Origin: Chelatococcus reniformis
GTDB taxonomy: Bacteria; Pseudomonadota; Alphaproteobacteria; Rhizobiales; Beijerinckiaceae
Reading direction: 5' to 3'
Assembly: GCF_014640075.1 (NCBI RefSeq)
Contig: NZ_BMGG01000001.1
Location: 124,001-188,000, forward strand
DNA: 64,000 nucleotides
Shown: positions 8,298-16,043 of the stretch, one piece after another
Layout of the letters: each line of letters begins with the position of its first letter
Numbering within the stretch: position 1 is the stretch's first letter
Notes under the pieces: generated by a model
Told to the model about the DNA's origin: nothing
What the model saw: the letters and a program-made list of their open reading frames with translations, nothing else
Database searches by the model: none
Translations under genes and position numbers: made by a program

Positions 8298-9290
8298 TTA
8301 CTTGACGATAGCGCCGAGGATGCGCTCGCGACTGACGAGCACTGCGGCGATGACCACAACACCCTTGACGATCATCTGCGAATACTGCGTCACGCCGAGC
8401 AAATTCAGGCCGTTGTCGAGAATGGCGATGATCAGGACGCCGATCAGCGTGCGATGTGGTCCGCCGACGCCGCCGGCAAGCGAGGTGCCGCCGACGACGA
8501 TCGCCGCGAGGCTGTTGAGCAGCAGCTCCTGGCCGATCGACGGTCCGGCCGCACCGAGCCGCGCCACCATCAGGATCGCGCCGATGCCGGTGAGCAGGCC
8601 GGACAGGGCAAAGGCGTAGATCTTGTAGCGCCGAACCGGGATGCCGGCCGTGCGTGCCACCGTCTCGCCGCCCCCGATCAGATACATGTAGCGGCCGAAG
8701 CGGGTGCGTGTGGCGATCAGCACGGCGAGCGCCCACGCCACCAGCGCGCACAGGGCGATGTTCGGCAGCCGCGGCACGAGCTGGCCGATGGCGATCTCCT
8801 CGAAGCCCGGCAGGTCGAACTGGATGGCACGGCCTTCGAGGATCTGCAGCGCGAGCCCGCTGAAGATGGACAGCGTGCCCAGCGTCGCCACGAACGAGGG
8901 GATGCGGCCATACGCATAGATCACACCGTTGAACAGGCCGAGCAGAAGGCCGATGCCGGCGGCGACGAACAGCACGCCGCCGCCGACGCCCGTGAGGTTG
9001 AGCAACTTCACGCTTGCGGCGGCGACGAACAGCACGATAGCTCCGACCGAAAGGTCGATGCTGCCCATCAGGATGACGAAGGTGCCGCCGAGGCACACGA
9101 TCAGCAGGGCCCCTGCTTGGCCACTGATGGCGGTGAAGTTGCGCAGGGTGGCGAAGGAGTCCGTCGTCGCCGAGAAGAAGGCGATCAGCACCGCCACGAC
9201 GGCTATGGGCAGCCACAGGCTCTTGTCGAGACGCGGCAGGCGCAGCGGGTGCCTGGCGGGCGGGGACAGGGTGTCGGCTTCGACACTCAT
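8298..9290 (-). CDS. ABC transporter permease, ribose/xylose (RbsC) type
   Basis: A 330-residue inner-membrane permease of the carbohydrate-uptake-2 family with about 8-10 hydrophobic segments. The segment VILMGSIDLSVGAIV is the hallmark of RbsC-like permeases, and SLAAIVVGGTSLAGGVGGPHRTLIGV contains the conserved cytoplasmic EAA-like loop of this family. It overlaps the ATPase gene by four bases and lies 77 bases from the downstream monooxygenase. The family usually imports pentoses or autoinducer-2, but the neighbours here are oxidoreductases, so a non-sugar substrate is likely. Confidence 0.9.
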   Translation of the reverse strand: MSVEADTLSPPARHPLRLPRLDKSLWLPIAVVAVLIAFFSATTDSFATLRNFTAISGQAGALLIVCLGGTFVILMGSIDLSVGAIVLFVAAASVKLLNLTGVGGGVLFVAAGIGLLLGLFNGVIYAYGRIPSFVATLGTLSIFSGLALQILEGRAIQFDLPGFEEIAIGQLVPRLPNIALCALVAWALAVLIATRTRFGRYMYLIGGGETVARTAGIPVRRYKIYAFALSGLLTGIGAILMVARLGAAGPSIGQELLLNSLAAIVVGGTSLAGGVGGPHRTLIGVLIIAILDNGLNLLGVTQYSQMIVKGVVVIAAVLVSRERILGAIVK

Positions 9291-10933
9291 CGTGCGAGCT
9301 CCGGTTCATTCGGATCGACAGGATCTGCGACGGCGGGCCCGGGCACGCCGTCGGCGCGCCCCGACTGGGGCAGCATCAGCGCGACGAGCTCGCGCTCGGT
9401 CGGCTTGGCGGACGCGGGGGCGGGCACCTCGGCGACGCGCCGGCCGCGCTGGAGGACGATGATGCGGTTGGCGAGGCCGATGAGCTCGAGCAGCTCGTCG
9501 GTGATCAGCAGGATCGCGACACCCTTGTCGGCAAGGTCGCGGACCAGCCGGTAGATCTCCTCCTTGGCGCCCGCGTCGACGCCCCGCGTCGGATTGTCGA
9601 GGACCAGCACCTTGGGCTCGCGGCAGAGCCAGCGTGCCAGGACCGCCTTCTGCTGGTTGCCGCCCGAGAGGCGAGCCGCGCGCACATCCGCGGCCGCCGA
9701 GCGGATCGCGAGGCTGCGCACGTAGTGCTCGGCGATGGCGATCTCGCGACGGCGACGCCAGACGCCGAGGATGTTGGAGAACAGGTCGGCGCCGCTGGCG
9801 AGCGAGATGTTCCAGGCGACGCTTGCATCGGCAATCAGTCCCTCGGCCATGCGCTCGGCCGGCACGTAGCCGAGACCCTGGCGCACGAAGCGGCCGATGT
9901 CCGGCTGCGCGTCCGGGCCGCCGTCAAGCGAAACGGTGCCCGAAGTCGGCGGATCGACGCCGGCCACCGCCTTGCCCAGGGCGCTCTTGCCGGAATCGAG
10001 CAGGCCGCCGATGCCGACGATCTCGCCGGCGCGCACGGCGAGGTCGATGGGCTCGAAGGCGCCCTCCCGCGCCAACGCCCGGGCCTGCAACACCACGGGG
10101 GCGGCGGGGGCCAGAACGCGCTGGCGCCGCTCGTAGTAATAGTCGGCCGCCCGTTCGCGGCCCACCATGTAGCCGTGCAGGTCCGCTTCGCTGGTGCCCC
10201 CCGGCGCGAGTTCGGCGACCAACCGCCCGTCCTTCAGCACATAGATCACGTCGGAGACGTCGAGCACCTCGGTCAGGCGGTGGGACACGAACAACAGCGA
10301 GCCGCGCGCCCTGATCTTGGCGACGAGCCGGAAGAACGCCTCCTCGTCGCGCCGGTCGAGGGCCGAGGTCGGCTCGTCGAGCAGCACGACGGGCTCGTCG
10401 ATGGCCGCCAGGTGAATGCCGGCGAGGCACGCCCGGGCGATCTCGATCGACTGGCGCTTGGAGAAATCGTAGTCGCCCGTCCGGCGGCGCACATCGACGT
10501 CGAGCCCGGCGTCGTCGATGATGCGCTCGGCCGCGGCGATCATTGCCGGGCGATCGAGCACCTGCCCCAGCCGGGCGAAGCGCGCCTCCTGGCCGATCAG
10601 CAGGTTCTCGTAGACCGGCACGTTGAGGATCAGCGACTGTTCCTGGAACACCCGCGCGACGCCCCGACGAGTCGCCTCGCCATAGTCGCGCGGCTGGTAG
10701 GCGACGCCGCCAATGCGCATGCGTCCCGCATCGGGCGCAACGATGCCGCTCAGAATGTTGAACAGGGTCGATTTGCCGGCGCCGTTCTCGCCGACGAAGG
10801 AGACGACCTTGTTCCGCGGCACGGCGAAACCCACGTCCTGGAGGATCGGGTTGGGGCCGTAGTGCTTGGTGAGCCCTTCCGCCTCGAACAGCAGGCCGGG
10901 CGCGGCGGGTAAGAGCGGGCCGGAGGTCGTCAT
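9287..10933 (-). CDS. ABC transporter ATP-binding protein with two NBDs, RbsA type
   Basis: A 548-residue fused ATPase. The start at 10933 is chosen because the preceding open frame lacks homology and the ABC domain begins directly after it. NBD1 has Walker A GENGAGKST (residues 48-56) and Walker B VVLLDEPTSALD, but its signature is degenerate (DFSKRQ instead of LSxGxQ). NBD2 has a weak Walker A (GLLDSGKSA), a good signature LSGGNQQ and Walker B VLVLDNPTRGVD. This unequal pattern is usual for RbsA/MglA-type proteins. It energises the permease at 8298-9290 and overlaps it by four bases. Confidence 0.92.
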   Translation of the reverse strand: MTTSGPLLPAAPGLLFEAEGLTKHYGPNPILQDVGFAVPRNKVVSFVGENGAGKSTLFNILSGIVAPDAGRMRIGGVAYQPRDYGEATRRGVARVFQEQSLILNVPVYENLLIGQEARFARLGQVLDRPAMIAAAERIIDDAGLDVDVRRRTGDYDFSKRQSIEIARACLAGIHLAAIDEPVVLLDEPTSALDRRDEEAFFRLVAKIRARGSLLFVSHRLTEVLDVSDVIYVLKDGRLVAELAPGGTSEADLHGYMVGRERAADYYYERRQRVLAPAAPVVLQARALAREGAFEPIDLAVRAGEIVGIGGLLDSGKSALGKAVAGVDPPTSGTVSLDGGPDAQPDIGRFVRQGLGYVPAERMAEGLIADASVAWNISLASGADLFSNILGVWRRRREIAIAEHYVRSLAIRSAAADVRAARLSGGNQQKAVLARWLCREPKVLVLDNPTRGVDAGAKEEIYRLVRDLADKGVAILLITDELLELIGLANRIIVLQRGRRVAEVPAPASAKPTERELVALMLPQSGRADGVPGPAVADPVDPNEPELAR

Positions 10934-10974
10934 GGGCGTCCCGGCGCCTGCCCGGCCATGGCGCGCATCCGAGC

Positions 10975-12339
10975 TCAGACCTTCCGGTTCGGCGAGGGGC
11001 CGTCGAACTTGATCCGGTAGTGGTCCGCGTACTCCTCCTTGACCGCCTCGAATTCGCCGCTCGCCCTGGCATGGGCATACGCCTTGGGAGGCGCCCAGCC
11101 ATCGGGCTTGGGATAGCCGCGCCAATGGCGCTCCAGGTCGATCGGATAGACATCCGCCTGCGGATCCCAGTCGTTGGGATGCAGCACGCGCGACAGCTTG
11201 CGGTAGTCGAACGGCTCCACCTCCCTGTTGTCGACATAGCGGTCGATGTAGCCGTCGACGTTTTTTTCAGTAACGGTGATCGCACGCCAGTAGAGCTGGC
11301 GCTCGGCGGCCTTGGGCCGCCAGCCGTGGGTGACGTCGTGGATGCGGGCGGCGAACAGGGCACCGGTGAAGACCGGGCTGTTGCCGCTGGTCGCCGTCTG
11401 AAGCCCGCGCTTGATGGCCTGGGCGCCGAGCGAGGTGCCGTCGGCGCCGCCGACGAACACCTCCCGGCCGGGGCGGATGCCGGCATTGCGCAGCGCGGCG
11501 AGCGCGCCCTGCGCTTCGTCGTCATTCTGGGTGATGATGCCGGCGATGGCCTTGTTGCGGGTAAGCAGGTCCTCGGTCGCCTTCAGCGATTCCTCGCGCA
11601 GCCATTTGCCGGGAAGCTGATCCACCAGCCGGGTCTTCGGGAAATCCTTGAAGGCGTCGTCGCGGCCACGGTTGCGGGCGTTCTCGCACCAATTGCCGGG
11701 TGTTCCGGTGAGGGCAACGACGTCACCGCCGCCGAACGTGGCGGTGACCGCCTTCAGCACCTCGGCGCTGACGCCGCGATGCGCCTCGTCCTCCTCCGGC
11801 ACCGCATAGAGCGTATAATAGTCGCCGGCATCGAACGGCGTGTACCACGCCACGCTGTCCCACACGGCACCGAAATAGGTGCCGGTGTCGTTGGCGACCT
11901 GCCCGACCCGCCGCAAGGCGCTGCCGTCGAGGATGTTGAAGAAGCCGCCGGCCGCCTTGGTGGTGGTGAGCTGCTCGAACTGGTTGAGCTGGCGATTGCT
12001 GTCGATCTGGCCGTCGAGGAACACGTAGTTCAGGCCAAGTGCCTTGGACGCGGCTTCGGCACCCTTGCTCACCAGCTGGTTGTACTCGGTGCAGGCGCTC
12101 CAGGCGAGGTAGGCGATCTTGCCGGATGGGTCGGCGACCGCGACGCTGGGCAGGCCCATGGCGGCTGCCGCCACGCCCGCGGCCGCGCCGGCCGAGGCGA
12201 GCGCCAGGAAGTCGCGGCGCGAGACGCCATGGGTATCCAGCCGGTCGAGATAGCCGTCGACGATCTTGCGGTCCTCGAAGTCGGGAAAGGCGGCGGAGGG
12301 CTTGATGGGGGTCATCGGCGCGAAGCGGATCCTGGGCAT
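10975..12339 (-). CDS. Tat-dependent periplasmic substrate-binding protein (type-1 fold), copy 1
   Basis: A 454-residue binding protein of the sugar-type ABC family, much longer than classical RbsB (about 300). It has a long N-terminal leader before a twin-arginine motif SRRDFL (Arg41-Arg42) and a hydrophobic stretch ending near AVADPSGK. The mature part has the two-lobe type-1 fold (QIDSNRQLNQFEQ, TQNDDEAQGALAAL, GGADGTS) and a C-terminal extension ending DGPSPNRKV. It is roughly 60% identical by eye to the neighbouring copy at 12431-13771, including the leader. It presumably feeds the permease and ATPase downstream. An internal start at 12315 is possible. Confidence 0.88.
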   Translation of the reverse strand: MPRIRFAPMTPIKPSAAFPDFEDRKIVDGYLDRLDTHGVSRRDFLALASAGAAAGVAAAAMGLPSVAVADPSGKIAYLAWSACTEYNQLVSKGAEAASKALGLNYVFLDGQIDSNRQLNQFEQLTTTKAAGGFFNILDGSALRRVGQVANDTGTYFGAVWDSVAWYTPFDAGDYYTLYAVPEEDEAHRGVSAEVLKAVTATFGGGDVVALTGTPGNWCENARNRGRDDAFKDFPKTRLVDQLPGKWLREESLKATEDLLTRNKAIAGIITQNDDEAQGALAALRNAGIRPGREVFVGGADGTSLGAQAIKRGLQTATSGNSPVFTGALFAARIHDVTHGWRPKAAERQLYWRAITVTEKNVDGYIDRYVDNREVEPFDYRKLSRVLHPNDWDPQADVYPIDLERHWRGYPKPDGWAPPKAYAHARASGEFEAVKEEYADHYRIKFDGPSPNRKV

Positions 12340-12365
12340 TAGGCCACGGGGTGACGGACAAGACG

Positions 12366-12404
12366 TCAGGTCTTGTGGTTCGGGGATGGGCCGTCGAACT
12401 TGAT
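12366..12404 (-). pseudogene. 3' remnant of a third substrate-binding protein gene
   Basis: Read on the minus strand, this 39-base segment encodes IKFDGPSPNHKT followed by a TGA stop, nearly the same as the end of copy 1 (IKFDGPSPNRKV). Upstream of it the frame meets a short GC hairpin (CCCGCC-GACC-GGCGGG, 12405-12420) and then the stop of copy 2. It has no start and no ribosome-binding site. The simplest reading is the tail of a deleted third tandem copy, or the scar of unequal recombination. Confidence 0.7.
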
Positions 12405-12430
12405 CCCGCCGACCGGCGGGGAGGACGGGA

Positions 12431-13771
12431 TCAGCTGTTGGGCGAGGGACCGAAGAACTTGATCTTGTAGTGATCCCGGTATTCAGCCGTCACGGCCTCC
12501 CACTCGCCGTTGGCCTTGGCGTCGCTGTAGGCTTTGGGGTAGGTCCAGCCTTCCGGCTTGGGGATGCCGGCCCATTCCTGGTCGATGTCGAGCGGGAAGA
12601 CCTCGGCCTGCGGATCCCAGTCGGTGGGGTGCAGCACCTTGGACAGCTTGCGGTAGTCGAACGGCTCGACGCCCTTGTTGTCGACGTAGCGCTTCACATA
12701 GACGTCGACGTTGTCCTTGGTGGTGGTGACCGAGCGCCAGTAGAGCAGCCGCTCGGCGGCGCGCGGCGTCCAGCCGTGGGTGACGTCGTAGAGGCGAGCG
12801 GTGAAGAAGGCGCCGAAGAAGGCCGGGCTGTTGGCGCTGGTGGCGAGTTGCGAGCCCTGCACGATGGCCGTGGCGCCCTCGCTCGTGCCATCGGCGCCGA
12901 CCACGAGCACATCCTTGCCGGGCCGGAGGCCGGCGCCCTTCAGCGCGGCGATCACGCCCTGGGCGACGTCGTCGTTCTGCGCCACCACGCCGACGATGTT
13001 GCGGTGGCGCGCCAGGAGATCCTCGGTGGCCTTGAGGGAATCCTCCCGGTTGAAGTTGCCGGGAAGCTGACCGACCAGCCGGGTCTTCGGGAAGTCCTTG
13101 AAGGCGGCGTCGCGGCCGCGGCTGCGCACCGTATCGGTCGAGAACCCGGGCACGCCGGTCACGCCAAGGATGTCTCCGCCGCCAAAGCTTGCCGTGACGG
13201 CCTTGAGCAGCTCCGCCGTCACCCCGCGGTGCGCCGAGAACTCCTCGGGAACGGCGTAGAGCGTGTAGTAATCGCTCGCGTCGAACGGCGTAAACCACGG
13301 CAAGGTCGCCCAGACATTGGCGAAATAGACCTTGTTCTGCTGCGAGAGCTGGGCGATGCGCTTGAGCGCGCTGCCGTCGGAGGCATGCAGGATGACGCCC
13401 GCCGCGCCGGTTGTCGTCTGCTGCTCGAACTGGTTGAGCTGACGCTGGCTGTCGAACTGGCCGTCGAGGAAGGCGTAGCCGAGGCCGAGCGCCTTGCTCG
13501 CCGCCTCGACCGCCTTGCCGGCCTGGATCATGTACTCGACGCGCGAGGTCCAGGCGAGATATACGAGCTTGCCGTCCGGCGAGGCGACGGCGGCGCCGGG
13601 CAGGCCGGCCGCGCCGGCCACCGCCCCCGCGAGAGCGCCCGCCGAAGCCAGCGCAAGAAAATCGCGGCGGGAGACGCCTCGCGTGTCCAGCCGATCGAGG
13701 TGCGCATCGACGACGCGCTTGTTGTCGAAAGCCGGAAAATGCCGGGGATCGGTATAAGCGGGCAAGGGCAC
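12431..13771 (-). CDS. Tat-dependent periplasmic substrate-binding protein (type-1 fold), copy 2
   Basis: A 446-residue paralogue of the binding protein at 10975-12339. The start is a GTG at 13771; no ATG lies nearby and the conserved leader (residues about 12-34, FDNKRVVDAHLDRLDTRGV) supports it. The twin-arginine motif is SRRDFL at Arg35-Arg36. The fold segments (QFDSQRQLNQFEQ, AQNDDVAQGVIAAL, GADGTSEGA) match copy 1, and the C-terminal tail is FFGPSPNS. It is the first gene of the transporter operon, directly behind the AT-rich divergent promoter region. Two binding proteins for one permease suggest a widened or shifted ligand range. Confidence 0.87.
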   Translation of the reverse strand: MPLPAYTDPRHFPAFDNKRVVDAHLDRLDTRGVSRRDFLALASAGALAGAVAGAAGLPGAAVASPDGKLVYLAWTSRVEYMIQAGKAVEAASKALGLGYAFLDGQFDSQRQLNQFEQQTTTGAAGVILHASDGSALKRIAQLSQQNKVYFANVWATLPWFTPFDASDYYTLYAVPEEFSAHRGVTAELLKAVTASFGGGDILGVTGVPGFSTDTVRSRGRDAAFKDFPKTRLVGQLPGNFNREDSLKATEDLLARHRNIVGVVAQNDDVAQGVIAALKGAGLRPGKDVLVVGADGTSEGATAIVQGSQLATSANSPAFFGAFFTARLYDVTHGWTPRAAERLLYWRSVTTTKDNVDVYVKRYVDNKGVEPFDYRKLSKVLHPTDWDPQAEVFPLDIDQEWAGIPKPEGWTYPKAYSDAKANGEWEAVTAEYRDHYKIKFFGPSPNS

Positions 13772-14061
13772 TCCGAGTATTAGATTTATCTTCTACGCAA
13801 ACAAGCGTATTCGCGTCCCGCAAGAAAGTCTTACTTTATTTTCCGCAGAATATGACAAAATATTCGCTGTTAACATCGGGCGTACGACATGTAGGATCGC
13901 GCCCGGGGCGACCCGAGCCGTCGCCTGCCTCGCGACCGAGCGCCATCGCGACAGCGCCACCGGAATCCTGAATCACTCAAGTGAAGCGCGTTATGTTTCC
14001 GTACTCATAGATATTACATGAGTTACCCAAAGCATCGCCCGACAGACGTAGGAGATCACCA
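13772..14061. promoter_or_regulatory. Divergent AT-rich promoter region
   Basis: About 290 bases separate the transporter operon (minus) from the AhpD/dehydrogenase operon (plus). Parts are much richer in A+T than the surroundings, for example 13785-13880. Dyads seen include TCACT-CA-AGTGA at 13973-13984 and ACTCAT-N9-ATGAGT at 14003-14023. The plus-strand gene has TAGGAG at 14049-14054 as ribosome-binding site. No regulator gene sits in the locus, so a distant regulator of sulfur or xenobiotic metabolism is likely; that is inference. Confidence 0.55.
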
Positions 14062-14682
14062 ATGTCGAATCTCTCCCTTGCGCACGATCGTACTGCATCT
14101 CCGGCAGGCACCGTCGACGATGCGGAGCCGGTCTCCCGCCTGGGGCTCCCCGATGAGGCCGGTCTACCGGCGCATGTGCGCGCGCTCTACGACGACTTTC
14201 GGGCGCATTACGGCTTCGTGCCCAACTGGCTGAGCGCCCTGGCGATCAATCCGGACACGGCCTACCGGCTCGTCGAATTCTACCGGCATCTGTTCGATCC
14301 GAAAAACAGCCACCTCACCGCGGCCGACCGTGAGCTGATCGCCGTCGTCACCTCGGCGGCCAATCATTGCAGTTACTGCGTCTTCAATCACACCCAGGCG
14401 CTCGCCTCGGCGCTGGGCGACAAGGTGCGCGCTCAGCGCATTGCCCAGGGCTACGGACACGTCCGGCTCTCCGACCGCGAGCAGGCGCTGGCCGAGACCG
14501 TCGATCTTCTGACCCGCAGTCCGACCGCCGTCGGCGAGGCCGAGATCGAGCGCCTGCGCCGGCTGGGCCTCACCGACAAGGCCATCACCGAGGTGTTCGA
14601 GATCTCCGCCTTCTTCAGCTACGCCAACCGGCTCACCATCGCGCTCAACGTGGTGCCGGACGCACAGTTCTTCTCGGCCTGA
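14062..14682 (+). CDS. Peroxidase-related protein, AhpD/CMD fold, second copy
   Basis: A 206-residue paralogue of the gene at 6182-6754. The C-x2-C-x3-H motif is Cys103, Cys106 and His110 (CSYCVFNH), preceded by ADRELIAVVTSAANH with the conserved glutamate. The N-terminal 30 residues are variable. The start at 14062 follows TAGGAG. It is first in an operon with two acyl-CoA-dehydrogenase-fold enzymes and sits 22 bases from the first of these. In known sulfur-scavenging operons such CMD-like proteins accompany SfnB-type dehydrogenases, so a role in handling peroxide or a thiol intermediate is inferred. Confidence 0.87.
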   Translation: MSNLSLAHDRTASPAGTVDDAEPVSRLGLPDEAGLPAHVRALYDDFRAHYGFVPNWLSALAINPDTAYRLVEFYRHLFDPKNSHLTAADRELIAVVTSAANHCSYCVFNHTQALASALGDKVRAQRIAQGYGHVRLSDREQALAETVDLLTRSPTAVGEAEIERLRRLGLTDKAITEVFEISAFFSYANRLTIALNVVPDAQFFSA

Positions 14683-14704
14683 CCGATCGTGGAGGGATGC
14701 GCAC

Positions 14705-15925
14705 ATGAACCAGATCACCCGCGACATCCGGGCCGATATTGCGACGCCGGCGGGCGCGCCGCTCGCAACCGGACGCACGCTCACGGATGAGCTGCTCGCC
14801 CGCTTCGCGGGGCGCGCGGCTGCTTACGACCGTGACAACCGCTTCTTCCAGGAGGACTTCGAGGACCTCAAGGCGGCGGGCTATCTGCTCGCCTCCGTGC
14901 CCGAGAGCTTCGGCGGCGCGGGGCTCGCCCTGCCGGAACTGCTCGGTGAACAGGTGCGCCTCGCCTATCACGCTCCGGCGACGGCGCTCGCCATCAACAT
15001 GCACCTCTACTGGACCGGCACGGCCGCCCATCTATGGCGCCGCGGCGATCACTCCGCCGACTGGATCCTCCAGGAGGCAGCGGCCGGCAAGGTGTTTGCC
15101 GCCGGCCATGGGGAGCCCGGCAACGATCTGGGCCTGGCCGGATCGCTGGTCGACGCCCAGCCGCTCGGCGACGGCAGCTACCGCTTCACCGGCCGCAAGA
15201 CCTTCACCTCGCTCTCGCCGGTCTGGGACTGGCTGGGCATCCACGGTCTGGACAGCTCGGACCCTGCCAATCCCCGCATCGTCCATGCCTTCATCGCGCG
15301 CCGGGCGCCGGGTCATCGGGTCGAGGAGACCTGGGACACGCTGGGGGTGCGGGCGACGCGCAGCGACGACACGGTTCTCGAGGGCGTGGTTGCCGACGCC
15401 GCGCACGTCACGCGCATCCTGCCGGCGGGCCCCCCGGTCGATCCGTTCGTCGACGGCATCCTCGGCGCCGCCATTCCATCGATCGCCGCGGTCTACTACG
15501 GCATCGCCCGGCGGGCCTTCGACCTCGCCGTGGATGGTGCCAAGCGCCGCACCTCGCCGGCACTCCGCGGCAAGACCTACGCCTACCACGGGCCAACCCA
15601 GACGGCGGTGGCGCAGGCGGCGATCGAGCTGGACAGCATCTGGGCCTTGCTGGACCGGGTTGCCGTCGAGTGGTCGGAGAATGCCGACCACGGTCCCTAT
15701 TGGGGCGCCAAGCTGCTGGCGGCCAAGCAGCATGCGGTCGACGGTGCGCGCCGGGTGGTGGACCTCGCCACCAAGATAGCCGGCGCCTCGTCGCTCTACC
15801 GCCGCAACGAGCTCGAGCGCCTCTATCGCGACGTCCGCTCCGGGCCGTTCCACCCGCCGAACACCGACGCCTCCTACGACGTGATCGGGCGGACCTACCT
15901 CGGCGCCCTCGACGCCCCCGCGTGA
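14705..15925 (+). CDS. Acyl-CoA dehydrogenase-fold flavoprotein
   Basis: A 406-residue enzyme of the acyl-CoA dehydrogenase superfamily. N-terminal helices (residues about 25-110) are followed by a beta domain (FAAGHGEPGNDLGLAG, YRFTGRKTFTSLSPVWDW) and C-terminal helices with the flavin-contacting RRNELERLYRDVR segment. The S-P-V region replaces the usual substrate-binding ITNG, so classic acyl-CoA oxidation is uncertain. It resembles dehydrogenase-like proteins in desulfurisation and sulfur-scavenging operons. It lies between the AhpD-like gene and a DszC-like gene in the same direction. Confidence 0.85.
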   Translation: MNQITRDIRADIATPAGAPLATGRTLTDELLARFAGRAAAYDRDNRFFQEDFEDLKAAGYLLASVPESFGGAGLALPELLGEQVRLAYHAPATALAINMHLYWTGTAAHLWRRGDHSADWILQEAAAGKVFAAGHGEPGNDLGLAGSLVDAQPLGDGSYRFTGRKTFTSLSPVWDWLGIHGLDSSDPANPRIVHAFIARRAPGHRVEETWDTLGVRATRSDDTVLEGVVADAAHVTRILPAGPPVDPFVDGILGAAIPSIAAVYYGIARRAFDLAVDGAKRRTSPALRGKTYAYHGPTQTAVAQAAIELDSIWALLDRVAVEWSENADHGPYWGAKLLAAKQHAVDGARRVVDLATKIAGASSLYRRNELERLYRDVRSGPFHPPNTDASYDVIGRTYLGALDAPA

Positions 15926-16043
15926 GCTTCGGCTCCCGAGCGGCAGCATCGCGGCGACACACGATATGATCGCGGCTCCCCGGATCGGCCCGCTGCGGCG
16001 GCGGGGAACCGCCCCTCCCCGAACCACCGAAGGTCAGGATTGC

